From the NCBI RefSeq assembly GCF_011806405.1, contig NZ_JAATOW010000041.1:1-40186 (forward strand): a DNA stretch of 40,186 bases, written 5' to 3'. This DNA is from Pseudooceanicola sp. HF7. Its GTDB lineage: Bacteria; Pseudomonadota; Alphaproteobacteria; Rhodobacterales; Rhodobacteraceae. The translations under genes were made by a program, and so were the position numbers. Shown piece after piece: positions 25,200 through 33,601 of the stretch. The stretch's first letter is position 1; each line of letters starts with the position of its first letter. The notes beneath the pieces are model-generated. The model was not told where the DNA came from and made no database searches. It saw only the letters and a program-made list of their open reading frames with translations.

Positions 25200-27251
25200 A
25201 TGAAAGACGACAGTGATATCCGCAAAGGCAACGGCGGCGAGACCCACCAGGTTGCCGATGATAGCCATGAGACCATGACGACGCAGGTCGGCATGCCGAT
25301 CTCGGACGATCAGAACACGCTCAAGGTCGGACAGCGCGGGCCGCACCTGATCGAAGACCAGGTCTTCCGCGAGAAGATCTTTCACTTCGACCACGAGCGC
25401 ATTCCGGAGCGGGTCGTGCACGCCCGGGGCTATGGCGCTCACGGCACCTTCGAACTGACCGAGGATCTGTCGGACCTCACCCGCGCCAAGTTGCTGACCG
25501 AGGTGGGCGAGAAGACGGATGTCTTCGTGCGCTTCTCCACCGTCGCCGGCAACAAGGGCTCACCCGACCTTGCCCGGGACGTGCGCGGCTTCGCGGTGAA
25601 GTTCTATACCAAGGAAGGCAACTGGGACCTCGTCGGCAACAACATCCCCGTCTTCTTCATCCAGGATGCGATGAAGTTCCCGGACCTGATCCATGCGGCA
25701 AAGCAGGAGCCCGACCGCGGGTTCCCGCAGGCACAGACGGCGCATGATAACTTCTGGGACTTCATCTCGCTCATGCCGGAAGCCATGCACATGGCGCTCT
25801 GGATTATGTCGGACCGGACCATCCCGCGCGCCTTCCGCTTCATGGAAGGGTTTGGCGTGCATACCTTCCGGCTGGTGAACGCGGAGGGCAAGTCGAGCTT
25901 CGTCAAGTTCCACTGGAAGCCCCGCCTGGGCATGCAATCCGTTCTCTGGGACGAGGCGGTCAAGATCAACGGCGCGGACCCCGATTTCCACCGCCGGGAC
26001 CTTTGGGACGCGATCCAGAAAGGCGATTATCCCCAATGGGATCTGGGTCTTCAGGTCTTTGACGAGGATTTCGCCGACAGCTTCGATTTCGACGTGTTGG
26101 ACGCCACCAAGCTGATCCCAGAGGAAGTCGTGCCGGTGCGCCGTGTCGGCACGCTGACGCTGAACCGCATGGTCGACAACTTCTTTGCCGAGACCGAGCA
26201 GGTCGCCTTTCAGACCGGCAACATCGTGCCCGGCATCGACCATTCCAACGACCCGCTGCTTCAGGGGCGGAATTTCTCGTACCTCGACACGCAGCTGAAG
26301 CGGCTGGGCGGGCCGAACTTCAACCACATCCCGATCAACGCGCCGAAATGCCCCTTTGCCCACCTGCAACAGGACGGCCACATGGCGATGCACAACCCCA
26401 AGGGCCGGGCCAACTATGAGCCCAACAGCCATGGCGAGGGCCCGCGCGAGGACCCGGAGCGCGGCTTCACCTCCTACCCGGCCGAGGAAGCTGGGCCGAA
26501 GCAGCGCATCCGCTCCGACACCTTTGCCGACCATTACAGCCAGGCGCGGCAATTCTACCGCAGCCAGACCGATGTCGAAAAAGGGCATATCGCCGACGCC
26601 TTCGTCTTCGAGCTCTCCAAGGTGGAACGCCTGTCGATCCGCCAGCGCATGGTCGGCCACCTGATGGTCGTCGACGAGGAGCTTGCCAAGACGGTCGCCG
26701 ATGGTTTGGGCCTGACGGAGATGCCTAGCGCGGCCACCCCCGCGCGCGACGTGATCCAGACCGATGCCTCGCCCGCGCTCAGCATGCTGGCCAACGCACC
26801 GGACAGCTTTTCGGGTCGCAAGCTGGGCGTGCTGGTGACCGACGGGATCGACGGCGGCGCCTTCGAGGCGCTGAAATCGGCCGCCGAAAGCGCCGGCGCG
26901 CAGATCACCGTGATCGCAGAGAAGGTCGGCGGCGTGACCACCGCGCGCGGCAAGACCATCGCCGCGGATGAAAAGCTGGATGGCGCGCCGTCGGTCCTGT
27001 TCGACGCAGTGGCCATCCTCGCCTCTGAAGATGGCGCGGCCAAGCTGGCGGCGATGCACGGCGCGCGCGCATTCCTTGCCGATGCCTTTGCGCACATGAA
27101 GTTCATCGCCCTGACGGCAGAGGCAAAATCCGCCTTCTGGTCAGCCGCGGTGCCGGACAAGGCCGATGACGGCGTCTTCATCCTTGACGGCAACCCGGAG
27201 GACTTCCTCACCGCCTGCAAGGCGCTGCGGTTCTGGGAGCGGGCGGCGTGA
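25200..27251 (+). CDS. katE: large-subunit catalase (KatE/HPII type, clade 2)
   Basis: 683 residues, converting hydrogen peroxide to water and oxygen in the cytoplasm. The ATG at 25200 is chosen because AAAGGA ends six bases upstream; the ATG at 25194 directly abuts it. Catalytic residues are His74 in RVVHARG and Asn147 in [10 protein letters not shown]. The proximal haem ligand is Tyr in [13 protein letters not shown], near residue 361. The 73-residue spacing between His and Asn equals that of E. coli HPII. The C-terminal flavodoxin-like domain (about 545-683, starting [20 protein letters not shown]) marks the large-subunit clade. It is unusual in sitting between glycosyltransferase genes and being GTGA-coupled to the next one. 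Confidence 0.96.
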   Translation: MKDDSDIRKGNGGETHQVADDSHETMTTQVGMPISDDQNTLKVGQRGPHLIEDQVFREKIFHFDHERIPERVVHARGYGAHGTFELTEDLSDLTRAKLLTEVGEKTDVFVRFSTVAGNKGSPDLARDVRGFAVKFYTKEGNWDLVGNNIPVFFIQDAMKFPDLIHAAKQEPDRGFPQAQTAHDNFWDFISLMPEAMHMALWIMSDRTIPRAFRFMEGFGVHTFRLVNAEGKSSFVKFHWKPRLGMQSVLWDEAVKINGADPDFHRRDLWDAIQKGDYPQWDLGLQVFDEDFADSFDFDVLDATKLIPEEVVPVRRVGTLTLNRMVDNFFAETEQVAFQTGNIVPGIDHSNDPLLQGRNFSYLDTQLKRLGGPNFNHIPINAPKCPFAHLQQDGHMAMHNPKGRANYEPNSHGEGPREDPERGFTSYPAEEAGPKQRIRSDTFADHYSQARQFYRSQTDVEKGHIADAFVFELSKVERLSIRQRMVGHLMVVDEELAKTVADGLGLTEMPSAATPARDVIQTDASPALSMLANAPDSFSGRKLGVLVTDGIDGGAFEALKSAAESAGAQITVIAEKVGGVTTARGKTIAADEKLDGAPSVLFDAVAILASEDGAAKLAAMHGARAFLADAFAHMKFIALTAEAKSAFWSAAVPDKADDGVFILDGNPEDFLTACKALRFWERAA

Positions 27252-28285
27252 GCCGCCCCCCTCTTGCCGCGCGCAGCCGCGCGTTCGGCCCGGACTCGCC
27301 CTGGCCCGCCGCGATCACGATCCCGGCGCGAAACGAGGCCGAGCGGATCCTGTTCTGCCTCGAGGCGGCGCGCCTGTCCTTGCGGGATCGCGGTGGGATC
27401 GTCCTGGTCGTCAATGGGTCCACAGACGCGACCTTTGCCCGTGCCAAGGACTGGTTCACGACCACACGCACGGCGGGGCTGCTGATGGACCTGGCCGACA
27501 CCCCTCCGGGGGGTGTTGGCGCGGTGCGGCGGCAGGCCGTCGCCGCTGCGACCCCTCGGCTTGCGCCCCAGGGCGTGGTGCTCACAACCGATGCCGACAG
27601 CCGCGTGTGTCCCGACTGGCTTGACGCCAACCTGTCAGAGCTGAGCCAGGCCGACCTGATCTGCGGCACCGTCCTGCCGGATGCCCAGGAGTTCGCACAA
27701 TTGCCCCGGATCATCTCTCAGCGCGGCGCGGCAGAGGGCGAGTACGTCGCGCTGACCCTCGCGCTTCGTGCCCTGATCGACCCTTTGGAGCATGACCTCG
27801 CCCCCTGTGGGCTGGGGGCTGCGGGCGCCAGCCTTGCCTTCCGGATGCCGCTTTATCTAGATACCGGCGGCATCCCGGCGCTGCCCCGAAACGAGGACCG
27901 CGCCTTTGCCGCGATCGCAGAGGACCGTGGCTGGCGGGTCAGGCACAGCGAGAAGGTGCGCGTCTCGACCTCCTGTCGTCTGGACGGTCGCGCGCCGGGC
28001 GGCATGGCCGAGGCCCTGGCGCAGCGCATTTCCGATCCCGATCCGCTGGTGGACAGCGCGCTCGAACCTGCCGACCGAACCCTGCAGCGCTCGCACCTGC
28101 GGCGCGCAAGGCGAGAGGACCTGGCCCGGTTCGGCCCGGGCTCGCTGCAGGTCGCGCAGATCGACAGGCAACTGGCCGGACTTGCACGCATCCCAATGCG
28201 GCTCTCGGACGTGGAGCGCGAATTGCCCCTTCTGGCGGCGGCCGTCTGCGCCTCCCGGGCGGCCAAGGAAAGGCTGACAGCATGA
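27248..28285 (+). CDS. glycosyltransferase family 2, catalase-linked
   Basis: 345 residues starting at GTG, which overlaps the catalase stop (GTGA). The GT-A N-terminal features are [14 protein letters not shown] (21-34), VVNGSTDAT (54-62) and [13 protein letters not shown] (113-125, DxD metal site). The middle [13 protein letters not shown] resembles the acceptor side of dolichyl-phosphate-mannose-type GT2s. NEDRAFAA probably provides the catalytic acid. No membrane segment is evident. It is the fourth glycosyltransferase of the operon and overlaps the next gene by ATGA. Activity likely, substrate unknown. Confidence 0.85.
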   Translation: MSRPPLAARSRAFGPDSPWPAAITIPARNEAERILFCLEAARLSLRDRGGIVLVVNGSTDATFARAKDWFTTTRTAGLLMDLADTPPGGVGAVRRQAVAAATPRLAPQGVVLTTDADSRVCPDWLDANLSELSQADLICGTVLPDAQEFAQLPRIISQRGAAEGEYVALTLALRALIDPLEHDLAPCGLGAAGASLAFRMPLYLDTGGIPALPRNEDRAFAAIAEDRGWRVRHSEKVRVSTSCRLDGRAPGGMAEALAQRISDPDPLVDSALEPADRTLQRSHLRRARREDLARFGPGSLQVAQIDRQLAGLARIPMRLSDVERELPLLAAAVCASRAAKERLTA

Positions 28286-29373
28286 AAGACGCCCCCGCAA
28301 CAGCCCTGCGCCCGCAGAGCGAAGCCGATGCACTCAAGGCCATCGCGGAGGCTGCGCTGAAGGCCGATGCAGGCGGCTGCAATCTCTCGGGCGATATGCG
28401 CCAGCTGGCATCGTCCGGCATCCTCGCCCGTCTCTGCGCCTTCGAGGGTGGTGTGCAACAGGCACGCGCGCAGGCCACCTTGCTGCGTCGGATCGGCCGC
28501 GCCAGCCTCTCGGTCGGGCGGCTGGCGGAGGGGCATATGAACGCCCTCAAGCTCATCACCCTCTACGGTACGCCCGATCAGCTGCGGCGCCACACCGCCT
28601 CTGCACGAAACGGCGCGATCTTCGGCGTTTGGGGCGCTGACGCCGACCAGCCGGTGACCGTAGTGACAGAACTCGATGGCCGTCTGCGGCTGGCCGGGGG
28701 CAAGCGCTTTGCCTCGGGGCTCGGGACCGTCACCCATGCCGTGGTGACGGCGCAGCATGTCGACGGCCTGCGTCTTGCCATCGCAGAGGTGCGCCACCCA
28801 GGGCGGGCAGATGCCGCTGCCTGGGACACCTCCGGCATGCGGGCGACGGCCTCGGGCAGCTACGATTTCAACGGTGTCACGGCAGAGGCGCTTGGCGCTG
28901 CGGATGTTTACCTGCAAGAGCCGCATTTCCAGGGCGGTGTCTGGCGCTACGCCGCCGTGCAGACCGGCGGGCTAGAGGCCCTGGCCGAAGAGGTGCGCCG
29001 CGCCGTCAGCGCAACGAACGCGCCGGGAGAGGCTCAATTGCACCGTCTGGCCCGCATCGCCAGCCTGGCCCATCGCGCCCGCCTGATGGTCGAGGATGCC
29101 GCGGCCCGGGTCGAGGCCCCCGGCGCGGGGCCAAAGGCAGTCGCGCTCAGCCTGGCCGCGCGGGAGGAGGTCGAGGTAGCCTGCCTTGAAGGGATCGCCC
29201 TGGCGGACCGGGCCCTTGGCACCCGGTCCTTCGTCAAGGGCCAGCGGGCAGAGCTGGTGCGCCGGGACCTGGGGCTGTTCCTCCGGCAGGCTGACCTGGA
29301 CGGCAAGCTGCGCCACGTCGGCTTGGCCCTATGCGCATCCAAGGCCCCGATCGGAGAGGTCTGGGCAGGATGA
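28282..29373 (+). CDS. acyl-CoA-dehydrogenase-fold flavoprotein
   Basis: 363 residues resembling the acyl-CoA dehydrogenase superfamily. The N-terminal helical domain has GHMNALKLITLYGTPDQLRR (64-83). The middle beta-domain has FGVWGADAD and GGKRFASGLGTVTHAVVTAQ. The C-terminal helical domain ends RAELVRRDLGLFLRQADLDG, like the 'RD...' end of the family. I do not see the usual C-terminal 'Y.GT..I' catalytic-glutamate stretch of true acyl-CoA dehydrogenases. It could therefore be a DszC- or nitrososynthase-like flavin monooxygenase, or act on an acyl chain of the product. It is overlapped at both ends by partner genes, so production is tightly coupled to the deacetylase. Confidence 0.75.
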   Translation: MKDAPATALRPQSEADALKAIAEAALKADAGGCNLSGDMRQLASSGILARLCAFEGGVQQARAQATLLRRIGRASLSVGRLAEGHMNALKLITLYGTPDQLRRHTASARNGAIFGVWGADADQPVTVVTELDGRLRLAGGKRFASGLGTVTHAVVTAQHVDGLRLAIAEVRHPGRADAAAWDTSGMRATASGSYDFNGVTAEALGAADVYLQEPHFQGGVWRYAAVQTGGLEALAEEVRRAVSATNAPGEAQLHRLARIASLAHRARLMVEDAAARVEAPGAGPKAVALSLAAREEVEVACLEGIALADRALGTRSFVKGQRAELVRRDLGLFLRQADLDGKLRHVGLALCASKAPIGEVWAG

Positions 29374-30092
29374 TGACGTTCACCGGGATTGTCACACAGG
29401 CCCAAAGCGCCCCCCTTGCCCAGCTTGCAGAGCTGACCGGACCCGGCGCCGTGCTCGTTCTGGCGCCCCACCCCGATGATGAATCCCTTGCCATGGGCGG
29501 GGCCATCGCCGCCGCCTCTGCGGCCGGTCACCGCGTTCACGTGGCGGTCGTCACGGACGGGGCCTTGTCCCACCCCGGGTCCAGGGCCTATCCCGCCGCC
29601 GCCCTCTCCGCCCTGCGCAAGGCAGAGGTCGAGCTGGCCATCGACATCCTCACCCAGGGGCGCGAGACGCCGATCTGGCTGGGCTATCCGGACCAAGGCG
29701 CGCCGGATGACCCCGGCGCCTTTAGCGACGTCGAAACGCGGCTGCGGTGTCATCTTGGGGGCGTCACGGCGATCTGGACCACCTGGAACGGCGATCCGCA
29801 CAGCGACCACCAGAAGGTATGGCGCCTTGCCCGCTGGATGGCGGAGCCGCTGGACTGCGGCATGTTCGCGTGCCCGGTCTGGGGGCGGGTGCAATCCCCC
29901 GTGGCGGGGGCCTCAAGCGCCGGCCTCAGGCGTTTTCAAACGACAGCCTACCGTGAGGTGAAGGCGCGCGCCGTTGCCGCCCATGCCTCCCAGATGACCG
30001 GCCTCATCACCGATGACCCGGAGGGTTTCCGCATGCCGCAGGACCTCGCCGCGCATTTTGTTGCGGCGGATGAGATCTTCATTCCATCATGA
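29370..30092 (+). CDS. PIG-L family deacetylase (LmbE-like)
   Basis: 240 residues from the ATG overlapping the previous stop. The zinc-site motif APHPDDESLAMGG (32-44) gives His34 and Asp37 as probable metal ligands with Asp36 as the likely base. The second His is in DPHSDHQKVW. PIG-L enzymes remove N-acetyl from GlcNAc on lipid, inositol (MshB) or bacillithiol-type carriers. The protein is somewhat short but complete. It is coupled by ATGA to the NodS-like methyltransferase that follows, so the freed amine may be the methyl acceptor. Inference: it deacetylates a sugar added by the operon's glycosyltransferases. Confidence 0.88.
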   Translation: MMTFTGIVTQAQSAPLAQLAELTGPGAVLVLAPHPDDESLAMGGAIAAASAAGHRVHVAVVTDGALSHPGSRAYPAAALSALRKAEVELAIDILTQGRETPIWLGYPDQGAPDDPGAFSDVETRLRCHLGGVTAIWTTWNGDPHSDHQKVWRLARWMAEPLDCGMFACPVWGRVQSPVAGASSAGLRRFQTTAYREVKARAVAAHASQMTGLITDDPEGFRMPQDLAAHFVAADEIFIPS

Positions 30093-30679
30093 GCCGCGAT
30101 GCCGCCTCCTTCGACCGTCTCTACCGTGAAGCCGGCGATCCCTGGAACTATGAGACCAGCGCCTATGAGGCAGAGAAATACGCCCGCTGCCTCGCCCTGC
30201 TGCCGCCGCGCCGCTTCCCGCGCGCGCTGGAGGTCGGCTGCTCCATCGGGGTGATGAGCGAAACACTCGCGCGCCACTGTGACAGCCTGCTCGGGCTCGA
30301 CTTCGCCCCCACCGCCATCGACCGCGCCAAAACACGCGGCATCCCGAACGCCCGGTTCGAGGTGGCCGCGGTCCCGCAAGACTGGCCAGAGGGGCAATGG
30401 GATCTGATCGTGCTGTCCGAAGTGCTCTACTATCTCTCCGCCACCGGGTTGGAGGACGTCCTGCGCCTGATTGTCGACAGCCTTGCACCGGATGGCGTGT
30501 GTCTTGTCGCCGGCTACCTCGGCCCGACCGAAACAACGCTGACCGCGCGCGACGTAGAGGCCCTTCTGCTGGCCGCGCTTTCGGCCGACCGACCGAAGCA
30601 TGACATCCGCCGCGATGCCGCGCCCACCTGGATCGCAGCGGCCTTCGTCTGCGGCGGCGCTCAGTCTTCAGGTGGGTAG
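30089..30679 (+). CDS. NodS-like SAM-dependent methyltransferase
   Basis: 196 residues. The N-terminus FDRLYREAGDPWNYETSAYE followed by EKY is the hallmark of the NodS family, and motif I is ALEVGCSIGV (46-55). Motif LLGLDFAPTAIDRAK supplies the acidic SAM ligand. NodS methylates the deacetylated amino group of the terminal glucosamine in rhizobial Nod factor. Pairing with a PIG-L deacetylase mirrors NodB-NodS logic, although PIG-L and NodB are unrelated folds. It is last gene of the operon. Its last 19 bases overlap the 3' end of the convergent Crp/Fnr gene. Confidence 0.88.
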   Translation: MSRDAASFDRLYREAGDPWNYETSAYEAEKYARCLALLPPRRFPRALEVGCSIGVMSETLARHCDSLLGLDFAPTAIDRAKTRGIPNARFEVAAVPQDWPEGQWDLIVLSEVLYYLSATGLEDVLRLIVDSLAPDGVCLVAGYLGPTETTLTARDVEALLLAALSADRPKHDIRRDAAPTWIAAAFVCGGAQSSGG

Positions 30680-31449
30680 AGGTAGGAGGGGTCGAAATGC
30701 GCCAGCTGATGCAAAAGCGCCCTGTCGTGGATCTCGGCATGTCCGTCCCGGATCGTGCAGGCGCCGCTCTCGCGAAGCTCGCGGCAGACGCGGCTGACAT
30801 GCACCGGGGAAAGCCCGGCGATCTCTGCCAGATCGGTCTGAAGAAGCGGCAAGGAAAGCCGGTCGACCCTGATCTCTCCCGCTTCCTGAAGCCGCTGATC
30901 CATCTCGCTCACGAAATCTGCCACCGACGCCAGGGCGCGCAACCGGCTGGACCGGAAAATCCAGTGCCTATGGATCGCGGCATCGATCATGGTCAAGCGC
31001 CAGAGTTGCCGGGCATGGTGAGAGGACCGTTCCATGATCCGGTCCAGCGCCGCGTGGGGAAAGAGCGCCACCCGCGCCTCCGTCAGGGCGCCGATATCGT
31101 GGTCCAGACGTTTCAGCGGCAAGGCGTGCAGATCGACGAAATCCCCCGGCACGCTGATGGAAACGATCGCGCTCTGCGGCTCGCTCTTTTGTCCGTTGCG
31201 GACATAGCGCGCCATCAGCCCGTCAAGCAGCAGCGCGCTGACGTCCAGCTTTTCGCCCGCTTTCGAGAGCATTTCGCGTGAGTCCAGCTGCCGCACCTCG
31301 GAACAGGCCGCCCGCAACAGTTGCCAAAGCTCAGGATCCAACCGGCGCACGACCCCGCGCCGATCCTGTTCCGTCAAGGCGCTCTCATCGGCTTTCGAGA
31401 CTGCCGTCACGCTCGACAGTCCCGGCCTGCCAAACCATTCGCCTTTCAT
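30661..31449 (-). CDS. Crp/Fnr-family transcriptional regulator
   Basis: 262 residues. The cyclic-nucleotide-binding-like barrel is at about 40-145 (SISVPGDFVDLHALPLKRLD, 97-116). A long dimer helix follows, and a winged helix-turn-helix with QTDLAEIAGLSPVHVSRVCR (204-223). There is no Cys cluster for an Fe-S centre, and the cAMP-contact residues are not conserved, so the signal is unknown. The start ATG has a strong AGGAGG six bases upstream, leaving a 30-residue N-terminal extension. It converges on the stress-type operon and overlaps its last gene. Such Crp/Fnr proteins often lie near stress genes in alphaproteobacteria, and it may control the operon or the BLUF gene upstream. Confidence 0.9.
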   Translation of the reverse strand: MKGEWFGRPGLSSVTAVSKADESALTEQDRRGVVRRLDPELWQLLRAACSEVRQLDSREMLSKAGEKLDVSALLLDGLMARYVRNGQKSEPQSAIVSISVPGDFVDLHALPLKRLDHDIGALTEARVALFPHAALDRIMERSSHHARQLWRLTMIDAAIHRHWIFRSSRLRALASVADFVSEMDQRLQEAGEIRVDRLSLPLLQTDLAEIAGLSPVHVSRVCRELRESGACTIRDGHAEIHDRALLHQLAHFDPSYLYPPED

Positions 31450-31874
31450 TCATCGCCTCCTGCGGGCACGTCGATCCATCAAGCAACCTATGGCCAGAAA
31501 TGGCTTCGTGCTGAAATTCTGGTGAAATCCTTAAATTTAAACGCGCCTGTGCCCGCAGTGTTCCCTCTCGGGTCGGACAAGCCGGAGTCGAGAGGCACTT
31601 CTTGCTCGCAGCATTGAGCAGGACAGGCCGTGAAAAGCGCACGCAACGGCGCCAGGATCGCAACCTTTTGCGGAAGGGCGTCAGGCGCCTGCTTGCTGTT
31701 TCGCTCAAGCAGAGCAGACGGCCTCTACCTGCCCTTTACGGACCCAAAGGCCTGACGCCTGGCACCGCCAAGTAGCCCGGCTCCGGCCAACCACGTCACA
31801 GGCTGGTGCATATCCTGATGATCGAGGCCCGACGAAAGCTTTGGAAAAGCCTCTTTATCAAGCCTCGCAAAGGC
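31450..31874. other. intergenic region upstream of the Crp/Fnr gene
   Basis: About 425 bases with no convincing gene. It should contain the Crp/Fnr promoter in the A/T-rich part near 31490-31550. Farther up lies a nested set of inverted repeats (31677-31759), described separately. Short open frames here have no recognisable products. Confidence 0.6.
31677..31759. repeat. nested inverted repeats, possible structured RNA or regulatory element
   Basis: An outer pair GGCGTCAGGC (31677-31686) / GCCTGACGCC (31750-31759) encloses an inner hairpin CTGCTTG (31689-31695) / CAAGCAG (31706-31712). It lies between two minus-strand regulator genes and is not inside any gene. It may form a branched RNA or a paired binding site. 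No known RNA family is recognised. Confidence 0.35.
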
Positions 31875-31889
31875 TCATCGTTGATGAGC
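31873..31889 (-). terminator. stem-loop overlapping the BLUF stop codon
   Basis: GCTCATC (31873-31879) and GATGAGC (31883-31889) pair perfectly around GTT. The stem covers the last codons and stop of the BLUF gene. Read on the minus strand it is followed by CTTTG, only a weak T-tract, so it may be a partial terminator. Confidence 0.35.
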
Positions 31890-32369
31890 GATGCCGCCCG
31901 AGATTCTTGGAAGCAACCTTTTCAACCTACCGCGCATACCGGGTTGGACATCACGAACGTGATGTGCGGGAAGGTTGATCAAATGCGCGTAGTGAAGGAA
32001 CTCGACAAGACGCTTTGCCGGGGCAAGCGTAATGTCAGACGGCGCGCCTGCGCTCTTGGCCCAGCTGTCCCAGCAACAGGTTTGCTCAGTCGTGTACCCC
32101 ATCGCCCAGCCGTCGAAATACCGGGTATCGACCGGCCCATCGCAGACGACCCTGATGTTCCTGTGCCGGCTGTCCTGAAGGATATTCGCCTTCACAAGCT
32201 CCACCGCTTCCGTCGGCCCCTCTACGTACTGGGTGAAGGTGCCGCCTTGCCGATGCAACGTCCCGCTGATGCCCAGAGGCCCGTTGAAAGCTCGCGCCAT
32301 GGTGTAAATGGACCGATCTCGATCCTGCGGCACCATTGCCTGGCTGTGGTAGAGAAAAGCGGAATACAC
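31875..32369 (-). CDS. short BLUF-domain blue-light photoreceptor
   Basis: 164 residues starting at GTG with AGGGG seven bases upstream. The FAD-binding BLUF domain spans residues 1 to about 95. Key residues by analogy with AppA are Tyr7 (AppA Y21), Asn29 (N45), Gln47 in FTQYVEG (Q63), Trp88 and Met90 in FDGWAMGY (W104, M106). All photochemical residues are therefore present. The sequence after about 95 is short, with a basic end (MRGRLKRLLPR). It has no output enzyme domain, so it probably signals by protein contact, as PixD- or BlrB-type proteins do. It lies alone between a Crp/Fnr gene and an SDR gene. Partner unknown. Confidence 0.88.
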   Translation of the reverse strand: MYSAFLYHSQAMVPQDRDRSIYTMARAFNGPLGISGTLHRQGGTFTQYVEGPTEAVELVKANILQDSRHRNIRVVCDGPVDTRYFDGWAMGYTTEQTCCWDSWAKSAGAPSDITLAPAKRLVEFLHYAHLINLPAHHVRDVQPGMRGRLKRLLPRISGGIAHQR

Positions 32370-32678
32370 GGCGTGCCCCTACAAGACGAATTTTCACGAA
32401 ACTACAAGCGTTTACTTGCTAAATGCCTTGGGCCAAAATCGGCCACCCAGGGCTGCATAGCGCGTTCTGCTATGCCCTTGGCGCTTCGTGGAAAGAATCA
32501 AGGACACGTAAGAAATCTCACACATCCTTGCGATTCAGTAAATATTAAAACGTGTTCGTATCGTGCCACTAACGCTGCGGAATCACTGCGCGCACAGAGC
32601 GTCGCGCCTGCCGGACGAAGAGGGCCGGCAGCTCGGACTGGACGACCGGATCACTCCGCGCCCGCAGTGAAGATGCCG
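32370..32678. other. AT-rich intergenic region with BLUF promoter and a hairpin
   Basis: 309 bases without a gene between the SDR stop and the BLUF start, both on the minus strand. It is richer in A/T than its surroundings, especially 32370-32420 and 32505-32575. It contains the perfect hairpin GCATAGC (32455-32461) / GCTATGC (32469-32475). The BLUF promoter must lie here, but I cannot fix its boxes. Confidence 0.5.
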
Positions 32679-33506
32679 TCAACCGTCGGTAGAGCGTGTG
32701 ACGGCCTCCCAGTCATCGATCTCGCCCAGCATCGCCGTCAGCCGCCTGCGCACCAAGTCAAGCGCGTCGCTGCCCAGCAGCAACTGCGGCGGCGGCGTGT
32801 CCGACATGACAAGTTCCAGCACCGCCTCGGCCAGCCTGTCAGGGTCGCCAAGCTGGGCCCCATGCTTTTGCTGCCGTGCCGCGCGGATCGGGTCGAAGAG
32901 GCTGTCGTAATCGGCAATCGAACGCTCCGTGCGGACCATGGACCGGCCTGCCCAATCCGTGCGGAAGGAGCCCGGGCAAAGCGCCGTGACATACACGCCG
33001 AAAGGCGCCATCTCGGCCCGCATGACCTCGGAAATGCCCTGCAACGCGAACTTGCTGCCGCAGTAATAGGCAATCCCCGGCATGGTGATCAGCCCGCCCA
33101 TCGACGTCACGTTCAGAATGAAGCCAGACCTGCGCTGGCGGAACCGGGGCAGAAAGGCCTTGGCCACCGCCACGGCGCCAAAGACATTTACGTCGAACTG
33201 GCGCCGCATCTCGGACAGGGGCGATTCCTCAAGCACCCCCTCATGCCCGTAGCCCGCATTGTTCACCAGCACATCGACCGGGCCGAAATCTTCCTCGGCC
33301 TGCGCGATAATCTGCGCGAGATTGTCGAAATCGGTGACATCGCAAAGCACCGGATGCGCCCCCGGAAGGCGGTCGTGCAACACGTCGCGCGCCGTGTCGG
33401 AGCGCACCGTGCCGATCACCGCATGACCCGCCGCCAGGGCAGCCTTGGCGATGGAGAAACCGAAACCAGAATTGGCGCCGGTAATGAAAAAGGTCTTGCC
33501 TGCCAT
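32679..33506 (-). CDS. short-chain dehydrogenase/reductase (SDR)
   Basis: 275 residues of the classical SDR family, an NAD(P)-dependent oxidoreductase. Cofactor motif is TGANSGFG (9-16), NNAG is at 82-85, and the catalytic triad is Ser135, Tyr148 and Lys152 (YCGSK). Arg35 after the second strand suggests NADP(H) preference. The substrate is not deducible. It is divergent from an AraC-family gene with 95 bases between starts. This is a common arrangement in which the AraC protein controls the SDR. All catalytic residues are intact. Confidence 0.92.
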   Translation of the reverse strand: MAGKTFFITGANSGFGFSIAKAALAAGHAVIGTVRSDTARDVLHDRLPGAHPVLCDVTDFDNLAQIIAQAEEDFGPVDVLVNNAGYGHEGVLEESPLSEMRRQFDVNVFGAVAVAKAFLPRFRQRRSGFILNVTSMGGLITMPGIAYYCGSKFALQGISEVMRAEMAPFGVYVTALCPGSFRTDWAGRSMVRTERSIADYDSLFDPIRAARQQKHGAQLGDPDRLAEAVLELVMSDTPPPQLLLGSDALDLVRRRLTAMLGEIDDWEAVTRSTDG

Positions 33507-33601
33507 GAAGAGGCCTCACTTGCTTGTTTCCACGGATTGACAGATAGTCTTGAGCCAGCCCGTCAGATACGGCGGATCCTCTGTCATTATTGTCCGATCC
33601 T

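Noticed and set aside
25560-27095. A 511-codon minus-strand open frame inside the catalase gene
   Set aside because: The catalase reading is certain, with all active-site residues; the reverse frame has no recognisable features.
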